In this document: positions 1 through 6,554 of the stretch, one piece after another
Position numbering within the stretch: position 1 is the stretch's first letter
How the letters are laid out: each line of letters starts with the position of its first letter
Source: an uncultured Lachnospiraceae bacterium
Lineage (GTDB): Bacteria > Bacillota > Clostridia > Lachnospirales > Lachnospiraceae
Assembly: GCA_948441955.1 (NCBI GenBank)
Contig: CAOJQZ010000085.1
Span: forward strand, 1 to 9,755
DNA length: 9,755 nt
Direction of reading: 5' to 3'
Notes under the pieces: generated by a model
The model's input: only the letters and a program-made list of their open reading frames with translations
Databases searched by the model: none
Told to the model about the DNA's origin: nothing
Program-made: the position numbers and the translations under genes

Positions 1-2336
1 AATAATAATAAGGAGTATTTTTGTATCAGATCTTCTACCTTTTTGCTTCTTACTCTATTTTTATCAAGCTCATATTTAACAAAAAAATCAGACAGAGGCA
101 GGGTAGGTTTCTTACTATAATATTTTTTAAATCTCAGGTTATACAGAAAATTCATGGGACACACAAGATTTTTATTAATATTGTCCTTGTTAAAATTCTT
201 TTTAACAACAAGCCAGAAGGAGGGATATCCGTGGCTTTTAATTTCCATGTCCTTTTTTATACGTTTGATTTCCATATCCAGATCAATGTCAAACTGCCTT
301 TTTGCATTGTCAATGGCGCACTGCGCCAGCACGCTCAGAATACAAATAAAGTCTTCATACTTTTTATCCCCGAAATTATAGGTGTAGGTTAAGCATAGCT
401 GTGCAAGATTACTGGATTCGCCGATTGCCCGACGTGAAGAGGCAAGCCTGCCGTCTATGACAGCAAAGTCGTTCATTGTATTATGATATACATTTTGATC
501 TCTGGGAATATGGTTTACGATGGTAGGATAATTGGAATAGCAGTATTTTGCATGTCTTACGATTGCGGGCTGATTGGTTGTGTAGATACTGTCCGAGTCC
601 TGATCCGAACCGTTATTTCTATCCTGGAAATCTGTGCCGATCATGTTGACTGCTATGACCTGTCTGCCAAAATTAAAATATTTTTCAAGCTTATCGCAAT
701 ATACATTATGAAGATATACCATATTTCCGCGTCCGTTAAAAGGGCTTCTGAATCCGGCTAGATATTCATTATGGGCAAATCTTTTTGTAAAGCACTGTAT
801 GGCGTCATTTTCAGGAGTAAATGTATGGTCCTCATCAACCGCTTCCTCCCGTCCGGCGGCGGCATATAGCAGCATGGCATAAGGAGAGCCTGCAATGACT
901 AAATTCTCTGCATTTTGCAGAACCTTTCCGCTTTTAAATTTTAATATATAGGATCTTATGATATGTTCTTTTCTGCTGCGAAAATAGCTGCTTTGTATAA
1001 AATCAGGATTCTGCTCACACAAGGCGGCCAGCACATCATAATCATTTGAAAAGCTGCTGTGTGCTTTTAAATATTCTAAAAATACAGTATTGTCGGTTTT
1101 CAGCCTGATAATATAATTTGTACTTTCTTTTACAACGTCATCCATTGTATCTATGTCTAAAGCGTTTATCATCTGATAACTCATTTTCTGTACTTCTCCA
1201 AGCTTGCTTTGATGTGCGGTTTTTACAATGCCGAACTGGCAGCCATTGTCATAAACCCATTTGCACCAATCATCGTAGGACTTTCCGAATTTCAGCCATT
1301 TCATAGCGTTATCCGTAGTGATTAATTGGATATCCTTAACATAATGGAGTGTGCCAAACATATCTTTGACTGCCGCCGTATCATAATTTTCGCCCCAATA
1401 GTCTTTGAAAAATTGTTGGATGTTAGCAGAAAAGGCAGCCATTTTACAAAAATGATGTCTTAATAGTATATATCCGTTCCCCCATTCCGGGAATATACTG
1501 CTGTCGATCAGAGCCTGTCCGTCAAATAAGGTGTTCTTTAATTGATAATCGGATATTTTTTTTGCATAGCAATGCTTATTTTCATCTGTTTCTATACTGA
1601 TGATATTTGTTCTGAAAAATCTGTCAACGTCCTTTAGCACCAGGATATTCTTTGGATCTATTTTTATTTTTTCAACGATGCTGCTGGAAACAAGAGAAGA
1701 ATAAGCGCTGATTTCTACGATCCTCGGATTATTTTCGGGAAGCCGGATTCCCATGCGGAGAAATTTTAATGCTTTGCTGTACAATCTGTCGGCGATAAAC
1801 ATACAGGATCCTTTTTTTGCTTTGCCAGTGCTGCGATACAGCATTTTATAATGTACCTTTTCTTTCTTTTTTATGTTTCCTTTCCTGTCGTAAGCGTTAT
1901 ATTCCACATCCACTCCATGATTGTACAGATATGTTCTCAGCTCATTTGCAGTATATTGCACGTAATGACTACGCTTTCTGTATGCCGTCTGAAGTAATTC
2001 ATCAATCTTTCTTTTTTTGCTGTGCATATTTTCAGTAAGATACTTGTTATTCTGTATTTTTGCTTTGCGGTATTCCTGGTTGGCGTTTACTGCCATTCTG
2101 TATAAGTATTCCATTTCTTTTTGATAGGAACGGGATCCATAATTAAATTCTAAGCAGATAATATCCCTTGTGGAGTCATCCTTACGGATCTTCAATCCAT
2201 TTTCTTTTAAATAATCACTGAAGAGGCTGGCTGTAAACATTGCATCCGTATGCTCATAGTGCTGACGTAAGCCAAGGTTATATTCAAATAATGTGCCAGC
2301 CTCTATATTTTTGATTTTCAGACCGAATTTACTGAT
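1..2336 (-). CDS. Putative single-chain, two-barrel (DPBB) RNA polymerase-like protein; 3' end outside window
   Basis: One reading frame stays open from 2375 down to base 1 without a stop, giving at least 778 codons from 2336; the stop is off the left edge. Seen: FDGQALI (about 1526-1509) and RHHFCKMAAF (Arg codon at 1460, Lys codon at 1445-1443), which resemble the first double-psi barrel of RDR/QDE-1 enzymes (DGvG..iS, then R.gg.KG). About 230 residues later come FRSPFNGRGN (752-723) and GSDQDSDSIYTTN (Asp codons at 605, 599 and 593), resembling the second barrel (R.P..h.gd..., then DxDGD). The three metal-binding aspartates are kept, with Ser replacing the usual Gly. Known of the superclass: such enzymes make RNA on a DNA or RNA template. 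Inferred: an accessory RNA polymerase. It follows the 106-residue gene with SD-like GGGAGGG at 2350-2344. The start is unclear: ATG 2343 is out of frame, ATC 2336 is well spaced, and the first in-frame ATG is 2240. A family B DNA polymerase is less likely. Confidence 0.72.
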   Translation of the reverse strand, partial: MSKFGLKIKNIEAGTLFEYNLGLRQHYEHTDAMFTASLFSDYLKENGLKIRKDDSTRDIICLEFNYGSRSYQKEMEYLYRMAVNANQEYRKAKIQNNKYLTENMHSKKRKIDELLQTAYRKRSHYVQYTANELRTYLYNHGVDVEYNAYDRKGNIKKKEKVHYKMLYRSTGKAKKGSCMFIADRLYSKALKFLRMGIRLPENNPRIVEISAYSSLVSSSIVEKIKIDPKNILVLKDVDRFFRTNIISIETDENKHCYAKKISDYQLKNTLFDGQALIDSSIFPEWGNGYILLRHHFCKMAAFSANIQQFFKDYWGENYDTAAVKDMFGTLHYVKDIQLITTDNAMKWLKFGKSYDDWCKWVYDNGCQFGIVKTAHQSKLGEVQKMSYQMINALDIDTMDDVVKESTNYIIRLKTDNTVFLEYLKAHSSFSNDYDVLAALCEQNPDFIQSSYFRSRKEHIIRSYILKFKSGKVLQNAENLVIAGSPYAMLLYAAAGREEAVDEDHTFTPENDAIQCFTKRFAHNEYLAGFRSPFNGRGNMVYLHNVYCDKLEKYFNFGRQVIAVNMIGTDFQDRNNGSDQDSDSIYTTNQPAIVRHAKYCYSNYPTIVNHIPRDQNVYHNTMNDFAVIDGRLASSRRAIGESSNLAQLCLTYTYNFGDKKYEDFICILSVLAQCAIDNAKRQFDIDLDMEIKRIKKDMEIKSHGYPSFWLVVKKNFNKDNINKNLVCPMNFLYNLRFKKYYSKKPTLPLSDFFVKYELDKNRVRSKKVEDLIQKYSLLL

Positions 2337-2350
2337 AAAGCATCCCTCCC

Positions 2351-2671
2351 TTAATGATTCTGTGAAACGAGATAATTATATAAATCTTCCGATGTAGAAA
2401 GAATAATGTCCGTACCGTCTTTTTCCGTAATCATGCCGGGTTTCCATTTGCGTCCATAATCTAATTCAAAGCAAAAGTAAGCAATTGTATCGTTTACATC
2501 CGACTCTTTAAAAGAAAAATGTAACAGTTTAAGTACGGAATCAATACAATTCGGCTGAAAAAGATATCCGCCGGCGCCGTTTTTTCGCAGCTGCTGATTC
2601 AGCCAGTTTTGATAATCGTCACTTTTTTTGGCTTCCTCCATTACTTCAATAAATAATTCTTTGTCTATCAC
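2351..2671 (-). CDS. Small conserved-looking protein of unknown function, 106 aa, upstream partner of the polymerase-like gene
   Basis: I do not recognise this family. The start is GTG at 2671, preceded by an excellent ribosome binding site (AGGAGG about 8 bases upstream). The protein is acidic and soluble with no membrane segment or signal peptide. It begins with an amphipathic helix (residues 1-30), then GAGGYLFQP (32-40), then a hydrophobic/aromatic core YFCFELDYGRKWKPGM (65-80), and a C-terminal SEDLYNYL helix (94-101). The TAA stop lies 7 bases before the out-of-frame ATG of the large polymerase-like gene, so the two genes are almost certainly co-transcribed and probably translationally coupled. 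That context suggests an accessory subunit or antitoxin-like regulator, but nothing in the sequence proves it. It faces away from the sigma-factor operon across a 208-base intergenic region. Confidence 0.8.
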   Translation of the reverse strand: MIDKELFIEVMEEAKKSDDYQNWLNQQLRKNGAGGYLFQPNCIDSVLKLLHFSFKESDVNDTIAYFCFELDYGRKWKPGMITEKDGTDIILSTSEDLYNYLVSQNH

Positions 2672-2791
2672 GATATATGACCTCCTTTTTGTTATTTGTT
2701 TCTTTTGTATACGAAGGGAATGAGCTTAATATATATTTCTGTATTTAAAATTGAAAATTTTATAAAAAATGGAAATATTATAATTAAATTC

Positions 2792-2805
2792 AGAACACAA
2801 GTTCG
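2792..2805. promoter_or_regulatory. LexA (SOS) box 1
   Basis: The sequence AGAACACAAGTTCG contains the perfect core GAAC-N4-GTTC (2793-2804). The Gram-positive LexA/DinR box is CGAAC-N4-GTTCG, so only the outer first base differs. It lies just upstream of the -35 hexamer at 2816. It is nearly the inverted copy of box 2 (13 of 14 bases match in reverse complement). Confidence 0.72.
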
Positions 2806-2815
2806 CGAATTTGTA

Positions 2816-2844
2816 TTGACATTTACGAACCTGTGTTCTATAAT
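2816..2844 (+). promoter_or_regulatory. Consensus sigma-A promoter of the sigma-factor/DUF262 operon
   Basis: TTGACA (2816-2821), a 17-base spacer, then TATAAT (2839-2844): a perfect match to the housekeeping consensus. Transcription should start near 2850, leaving a short leader before the ATG at 2880. A promoter this strong makes sense only if held off by a repressor, which fits the two LexA boxes around it. Confidence 0.88.
2826..2839. promoter_or_regulatory. LexA (SOS) box 2, overlapping the promoter spacer and -10
   Basis: The sequence CGAACCTGTGTTCT has the perfect GAAC-N4-GTTC core (2827-2838). It fills most of the spacer between -35 and -10 and shares its last base with the -10 hexamer, the classic position for a repressor that blocks RNA polymerase. 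It is centred 34 bp from box 1, a little over three helical turns. Inferred: LexA represses the sigma-factor operon until DNA damage. Confidence 0.75.
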
Positions 2845-2879
2845 TAATGTTACAGAGATAAGCATAGAGGTACGTCATT

Positions 2880-3449
2880 ATGGAACAGATTTTAAATGCA
2901 TATTATGTGGATAATGCAAAAAAGCTTCATAAAATAGTGGATGAGATTTTATCAAAATTTGGCGGTTTGTCTGGTAAGGATATGGATGATTTTTATTCGC
3001 TGGCAAATGAAGTGTTCGTAGATGTGATGAAGCGATATGATCCTTCACAGTCCTTCGATAATTTTTTATATTCCTGTTTATTGAATAGAATTAAGACAGA
3101 GATAACAAAAAGAAATTGTGAAAAACGCAGGGCAGACAGGATGTCAGTTTCGATAGACGCCCCCGTAGGTGATGAGGAGAGTTTAACACTGGGAGATCTT
3201 ATCGCAGATAATTTTGCAATAGAAAGAGAAGTGTTTGGCGTAAGGGAAGAAGAGTACAGCAGACGGATGCTGCTGTATCTTGGCAGACTTTCCGAACTTC
3301 AAAAAGAGGTGCTGACACTCCATGCGGCCGGTTATCTTCCCGGCGAAATAAGAGAAGAATTGCATATTGGTAAAAAGCAATATGCGGATTGCTGTGCGGC
3401 AATTCATTCCTATAGAAATGTATCTGTACTATTTAAGGACAATATTTGA
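2880..3449 (+). CDS. Small sigma-70-family sigma factor, 189 aa
   Basis: Residues about 8-84 read as sigma region 2: an acidic helix leading to DMDDFYSLANEVFVDVMKRYD (34-54), then the -10-binding helix with SFDNFLYSCLLNRIKTEITK (58-77) and basic KRNCEKRR (77-84). A linker with SLTLGDLIAD (101-110) follows. Residues about 133-177, LSELQKEVLTLHAAGYLPGEI onward, form a region 4 helix-turn-helix that should read the -35. No region 1 or full region 3 is present, and the length is that of small alternative sigmas. SD AGAGG lies 9 bases before the ATG. The DUF262 gene follows 24 bases later on the same transcript. Inferred: an SOS-induced sigma (compare UviA of Clostridium perfringens in regulation only) that directs either host RNA polymerase or the divergently encoded polymerase-like protein. 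Confidence 0.85.
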   Translation: MEQILNAYYVDNAKKLHKIVDEILSKFGGLSGKDMDDFYSLANEVFVDVMKRYDPSQSFDNFLYSCLLNRIKTEITKRNCEKRRADRMSVSIDAPVGDEESLTLGDLIADNFAIEREVFGVREEEYSRRMLLYLGRLSELQKEVLTLHAAGYLPGEIREELHIGKKQYADCCAAIHSYRNVSVLFKDNI

Positions 3450-3473
3450 ATTAAAATACAGGAGGGATTTAAA

Positions 3474-4856
3474 ATGCGGCCAAGAAAACAAACGTATACC
3501 ATGGACATGTATCTGAAAAAGAATATAAAGGGCGATATTGATAATAAAGCGGATGTACAAAGAAACTTTGTATGGAATAATGAACAGGTCAACGAGCTGA
3601 TTGTAACTGTATTGACAGACGATTACATTCCTCCTATCATTCTTGGAGAAGAAGGAAATTCGAAATTACATATTGTAGACGGCGGATGCCGGACAGCCGC
3701 TTTAATAAAATTTAGAAAAGGAATTCATAAGATAACAGCTTCTATAGAAAATTCTCTGATTCCCTATAAGAAAAAAGTCATAGATGATAATGGGAATATG
3801 ATATATGAAGACGAAGTATTTGATATAAAAAATAAGACCTACGATAAGCTCCCAGAGGAATTGAAGGAAAAATTTGACGAATATCAGATTGAAACAGTGA
3901 TACATGAGTGTTGTGATCGTCACAGGATTTCGAACTATATTAAGCGTTATAATAATCATGTGGCTATGAATACAGATCAGAAAGCCTTCACTTATATTGA
4001 TAAATTTGCAGGATGTATTCGTGAAATCTTAAACAGCCGGTTTTTTACGGAGTGTAATAATTTTTCTGAAAGGGATAAAAATAAGGGGGTTGTTGAAAGA
4101 ATCGTTGTGGAATCCATCATGTGTATCAATCATCTTGATAAGTGGAAAAAGCAGGCAAAAGCAGCCTGTAAATATCTGAATGACAATGCCGGCGTGGAAG
4201 AATTTGATTCGCTGGCAGATCATCTACGCAGATTGGAAAAGATCCTGACGAATGATATGAAAAGTATCTTTAATAAAAAGGATTCCTTTATATTTATAAC
4301 TTTGTTTGACAGATTTACAAAATTAGGGATTGAAGATGAGCGTTTTGGGGAGTTTCTCATAAGGTTTAAAGATGAATTCCGAGCTGTAAAAAGGAATTGC
4401 AATGGATTTTTATTTGATGAAATTGATAATGATTCAAGTACGAAGGATAAGCAGGTCATTATTGACAAACTGGACATGCTTGAAAGTCTGATGGTTGAGT
4501 TTTTAGATAAGGAAGCATTTAGAAAGGAGCCGGACAGCGCAGCCGGATTTATTGCAGAGGTTCTCAATATAGATATATCTGAAATAGAAGAGGATATAGA
4601 TTTTTATAATGAAACGTTAGAAGTACTGAAAAGTAATACTATAAAAGACGGTTCTAAATTGTTAGACAGAAAAAATGAATTATCTTTATTGGCCATGGTG
4701 GCTTACTCGTATAAAAATGACGTGGATTTGGACGACTGGATGGTTTTATATGCCCAAAAACATCATACGTATTTTGCAGATCAAAAAAAGAATTATTTAT
4801 ACATGATAAAGGATTTTCAATCTTTTATGTCCAATAAAGATAAAAAGACTTTGTAA
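3474..4856 (+). CDS. DUF262 (GmrS/ParB-like) domain protein, 460 aa, no C-terminal HNH
   Basis: The N-terminal 180 residues match the DUF262 pattern. QRNFVW (29-34) corresponds to the family's QR.YvW, YIPPIIL (51-57) to the following strand, and IVDGGCR (67-73) to the DGQQR nucleotide/phosphate motif, with both Gln positions changed but Asp-Gly and Arg kept. YDKLPEEL (123-130) and KRYNNHVAMN (157-166) match later conserved segments (LP..., kR.N.g..ln). Known relatives (GmrSD, BrxU, SspE) are NTP-dependent anti-phage nucleases. Here the remaining 280 residues are charged and helical, and I see no DUF1524 HNH motif, so the C-terminus may be a different effector or a sensor. The start is supported by AGGAGGG 7 bases upstream. 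It is co-transcribed with the sigma factor, so it is either the second component of the same system or its cargo. Confidence 0.82.
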   Translation: MRPRKQTYTMDMYLKKNIKGDIDNKADVQRNFVWNNEQVNELIVTVLTDDYIPPIILGEEGNSKLHIVDGGCRTAALIKFRKGIHKITASIENSLIPYKKKVIDDNGNMIYEDEVFDIKNKTYDKLPEELKEKFDEYQIETVIHECCDRHRISNYIKRYNNHVAMNTDQKAFTYIDKFAGCIREILNSRFFTECNNFSERDKNKGVVERIVVESIMCINHLDKWKKQAKAACKYLNDNAGVEEFDSLADHLRRLEKILTNDMKSIFNKKDSFIFITLFDRFTKLGIEDERFGEFLIRFKDEFRAVKRNCNGFLFDEIDNDSSTKDKQVIIDKLDMLESLMVEFLDKEAFRKEPDSAAGFIAEVLNIDISEIEEDIDFYNETLEVLKSNTIKDGSKLLDRKNELSLLAMVAYSYKNDVDLDDWMVLYAQKHHTYFADQKKNYLYMIKDFQSFMSNKDKKTL

Positions 4857-4863
4857 GAAGGAA

Positions 4864-4892
4864 GTGTGAGTTTGGGAGAAATGTGTTACAAT
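4864..4892 (+). promoter_or_regulatory. Probable extended -10 promoter for the MATE gene
   Basis: TG (4884-4885), one base, then TACAAT (4887-4892) forms an extended -10. The -35 position 17 bases upstream (GTGTGA) is weak. Transcription would begin near 4899, after the upstream in-frame ATG at 4896, which supports 4956 as the true translation start. No clear terminator separates this from the DUF262 gene. Confidence 0.5.
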
Positions 4893-4955
4893 TAAATGGA
4901 AATAAAAAGGCATAGCCAGATTATATCGGAAGAGCGGACAGGAGAATTTAACATC

Positions 4956-6335
4956 ATGAACGACAGAAAAAACACATCGAATCCTCTGGAAACAGAAAGA
5001 ATAGGGAAGCTGATCGCGAAATTTGCGATACCGGCGATTATCAGTATGCTTGTAAGCTCCCTTTATAATATTGTGGACCAGATTTTCATTGGACAGGGAG
5101 TGGGCATGCTTGGAAACGCGGCAACAAACATTGCGTTTCCGGTATCCATTATCTGTACGGCGACGGCGCTTCTCCTTGGTATCGGCGGGGCGTCAAACTA
5201 TAATCTTGCATCCGGTCAGGGCAGTCAGGAACGGGCGGCCGGGATTGCGGGAACAGCGCTTGCAATGCTGGGAATAAGCGGTATAGTGATAGCGGCGGCC
5301 GTTCTGCTTTTTCTGAATCCGCTGCTTCAGATATTTGGAGTAACGCCGGAAGTGCTTCCTTTTGCGAAGGATTATACTGGCATTACTGCGTATGGCATTC
5401 CGTTTCTTGTACTGACGACAGGAGGAAACCATCTGATTCGTGCGGACAGAAGTCCGACTTATTCTATGACCTGTATGCTGACAGGGGCGGTTATCAATAC
5501 GGTTTTGGATCCCCTTTTCATTTTCGGATTCCACTGGGGAATCAAGGGGGCCGCAGCCGCAACGGTTATCGGGCAGGCGGCATCGGGACTTATGGTGATT
5601 GTATATTTTGGAAAGCTGCGTAAAATGGAGCTGTCCCGGGAGAAATTACACCCCCGGGCAGAATATGTAAAAGCAATTGTTTCTCTTGGAATGGCGTCCT
5701 GCGTCAATCAGATTGCAATGGCTGCTGTGCAGATCACAATGAATAACACGCTGCGGCATTATGGCGCAGAATCTATGTACGGGACAGATATCCCTCTTGC
5801 GTGTGTCGGTGTAATTTCGAAAGTCAATATGGTGTTCATGGCAATTTGCATTGGAATTTCCCAGGGATGCCAGCCAATATGGGGCTTTAATTACGGGGCG
5901 GAGAGGTACGGGCGTGTGCGGGACACATATAAGAAGGCGTTTCAAATTGCATTTACAGTTGGAATTTTCTTTTTTATTTGTTTTCAGCTTTTTCCAAAAC
6001 AAATTGTCAGTATTTTCGGGACAGGCAGTGAGGAATATTTTCGTTTTGCGGAGCGATATTTTAAAATATTTATGCTGATGACATTTATTAATGGTGTACA
6101 GCCTATGTGTTCAGGTTTTTTTACATCTATCGGAAAGGCAAAGCTTGGCATTGCCGTATCACTGACAAGGCAGGTCATTTTTCTTCTGCCTCTGATTCTT
6201 ATTTTCCCGGTTTTTATGGGGATTGACGGCGTCATGTATGCAGGGCCGATTGCGGACGGCGCTGCGGCTGCTGTGGCAATCGGACTTGCTGTGCGGGAGC
6301 TTAAAGGAATGAAAGGAAATTCTGGTTGCCCTTAG
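4956..6335 (+). CDS. MATE-family multidrug/cation efflux transporter, 459 aa
   Basis: An inner-membrane antiporter that exports organic cations or drugs in exchange for Na+ or H+. The N-terminus reads ERIGKLIAKFAIPAIISML followed by SSLYNIVDQIFIGQGVG, the signature opening of the MepA/NorM-type MATE fold (first helix, then N..D.iFIG). Length and alternating hydrophobic stretches fit twelve helices in two halves; the second half opens near ELSREKLHP and repeats the pattern with QITMNNTLRHYG and QGCQPIWGFNYGA, a conserved MATE segment. I chose ATG 4956 (SD AGGAGA, 10 bases upstream) over the in-frame ATG at 4896 because the earlier one lacks a ribosome binding site and lies at or before the predicted transcription start. 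The substrate cannot be told from sequence. It is followed by, but separately promoted from, folT. Confidence 0.92.
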   Translation: MNDRKNTSNPLETERIGKLIAKFAIPAIISMLVSSLYNIVDQIFIGQGVGMLGNAATNIAFPVSIICTATALLLGIGGASNYNLASGQGSQERAAGIAGTALAMLGISGIVIAAAVLLFLNPLLQIFGVTPEVLPFAKDYTGITAYGIPFLVLTTGGNHLIRADRSPTYSMTCMLTGAVINTVLDPLFIFGFHWGIKGAAAATVIGQAASGLMVIVYFGKLRKMELSREKLHPRAEYVKAIVSLGMASCVNQIAMAAVQITMNNTLRHYGAESMYGTDIPLACVGVISKVNMVFMAICIGISQGCQPIWGFNYGAERYGRVRDTYKKAFQIAFTVGIFFFICFQLFPKQIVSIFGTGSEEYFRFAERYFKIFMLMTFINGVQPMCSGFFTSIGKAKLGIAVSLTRQVIFLLPLILIFPVFMGIDGVMYAGPIADGAAAAVAIGLAVRELKGMKGNSGCP

Positions 6336-6354
6336 ATGGAAACTGTGCTAGAAT
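6326..6354 (+). promoter_or_regulatory. Promoter of the folT-marR unit
   Basis: TTGCCC (6326-6331), a 17-base spacer, and an extended -10 TGC-TAGAAT (6346-6354). The -35 lies within the last codons of the MATE gene. Transcription would start near 6361, just ahead of the riboswitch aptamer, giving a leader of roughly 190 bases. Confidence 0.72.
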
Positions 6355-6378
6355 GATTTCGGAACAATTAAATAACAA

Positions 6379-6486
6379 AGCAGAGTAGGAAGGTGTGCGT
6401 CAAGTGCCATGCGGACGGGGAGTTGCCGGATGGACGAAGAGTATCGGGAAGAGATACCCGCGGTACATTTTCCGCATCCCGCTGCT
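6379..6486 (+). promoter_or_regulatory. Tetrahydrofolate (THF) riboswitch aptamer, folT leader
   Basis: The closing stem P1 is AGCAG (6379-6383) with CTGCT (6482-6486). Inside it, GAGTAGG, GCGTCAAGTG, GGGGAGTTGCCG, GGACGAAGAG, CGCGGT and CGCATCCCGCT occur in the order and with the spacing of the conserved blocks of the known THF riboswitch (recalled from the Eubacterium siraeum type). Known: it binds reduced folates and lowers expression of folate uptake genes. It sits directly before folT, the most common downstream gene of this RNA class. Confidence 0.85.
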
Positions 6487-6500
6487 ACACATAGACGGAT

Positions 6501-6549
6501 ATAGGGTTACCTCTATGCGTAGCGTTAAGGACTACTGCAAAGGAGGTAA
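6501..6549 (+). promoter_or_regulatory. folT: Likely expression platform: two competing hairpins controlling the folT ribosome binding site
   Basis: TTACCTC (6507-6513) is a perfect 7-base complement of GAGGTAA (6543-6549), which contains most of the Shine-Dalgarno sequence; an inner GTAG/CTAC pair can stack within that hairpin. The same bases can instead form a local hairpin, ATAGGG (6501-6506) with CTCTAT (6511-6516), that would free the ribosome binding site. The two folds exclude each other, as expected for a translational switch. No U-tract terminator is seen in the leader. Confidence 0.55.
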
Positions 6550-6554
6550 TTTTT

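Larger units (their letters stand above)
2672..2879. promoter_or_regulatory. Divergent intergenic control region between the polymerase-like unit and the sigma-factor unit
   Basis: This A+T-rich gap holds the rightward consensus promoter and two LexA-type boxes (listed separately). The leftward GTG gene must also be transcribed from here, but no leftward promoter stands out: TTGTGT inside box 1 is followed by TATAAT/TAATAT-like sequence on the minus strand with a spacing of only 12-14, and other A+T-rich -10 candidates lack a -35. If the leftward promoter does use that region, box 1 would control it too. The ATG-initiated frame at 2696-2914 on the plus strand runs through the promoter and operators and is not a gene. 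Confidence 0.6.

Noticed and set aside
591..605. Family B DNA polymerase reading of DSDSIY (like YGDTDS)
   Set aside because: The upstream FDGQALI/RHHFCKM and FRSPFNGRGN blocks fit the two-barrel RNA polymerase pattern, and no SLYPS or Kx3NSxYG motif of family B was seen.
483..2038. Plus-strand open frames within 1-2340 (for example 483-761, 1118-1306, 1817-2038)
   Set aside because: They are shadows of the continuous minus-strand frame, lack ribosome binding sites, and their products have no recognisable pattern.
2696..2914. 72-aa plus-strand open frame
   Set aside because: It spans the promoter and both LexA boxes, overlaps the sigma gene in another frame, and lies mostly upstream of the predicted transcription start.
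4896..4955. Upstream in-frame ATG of the MATE gene
   Set aside because: It has no ribosome binding site and lies at or before the predicted transcription start; ATG 4956 has AGGAGA at suitable spacing and gives a normal family N-terminus.
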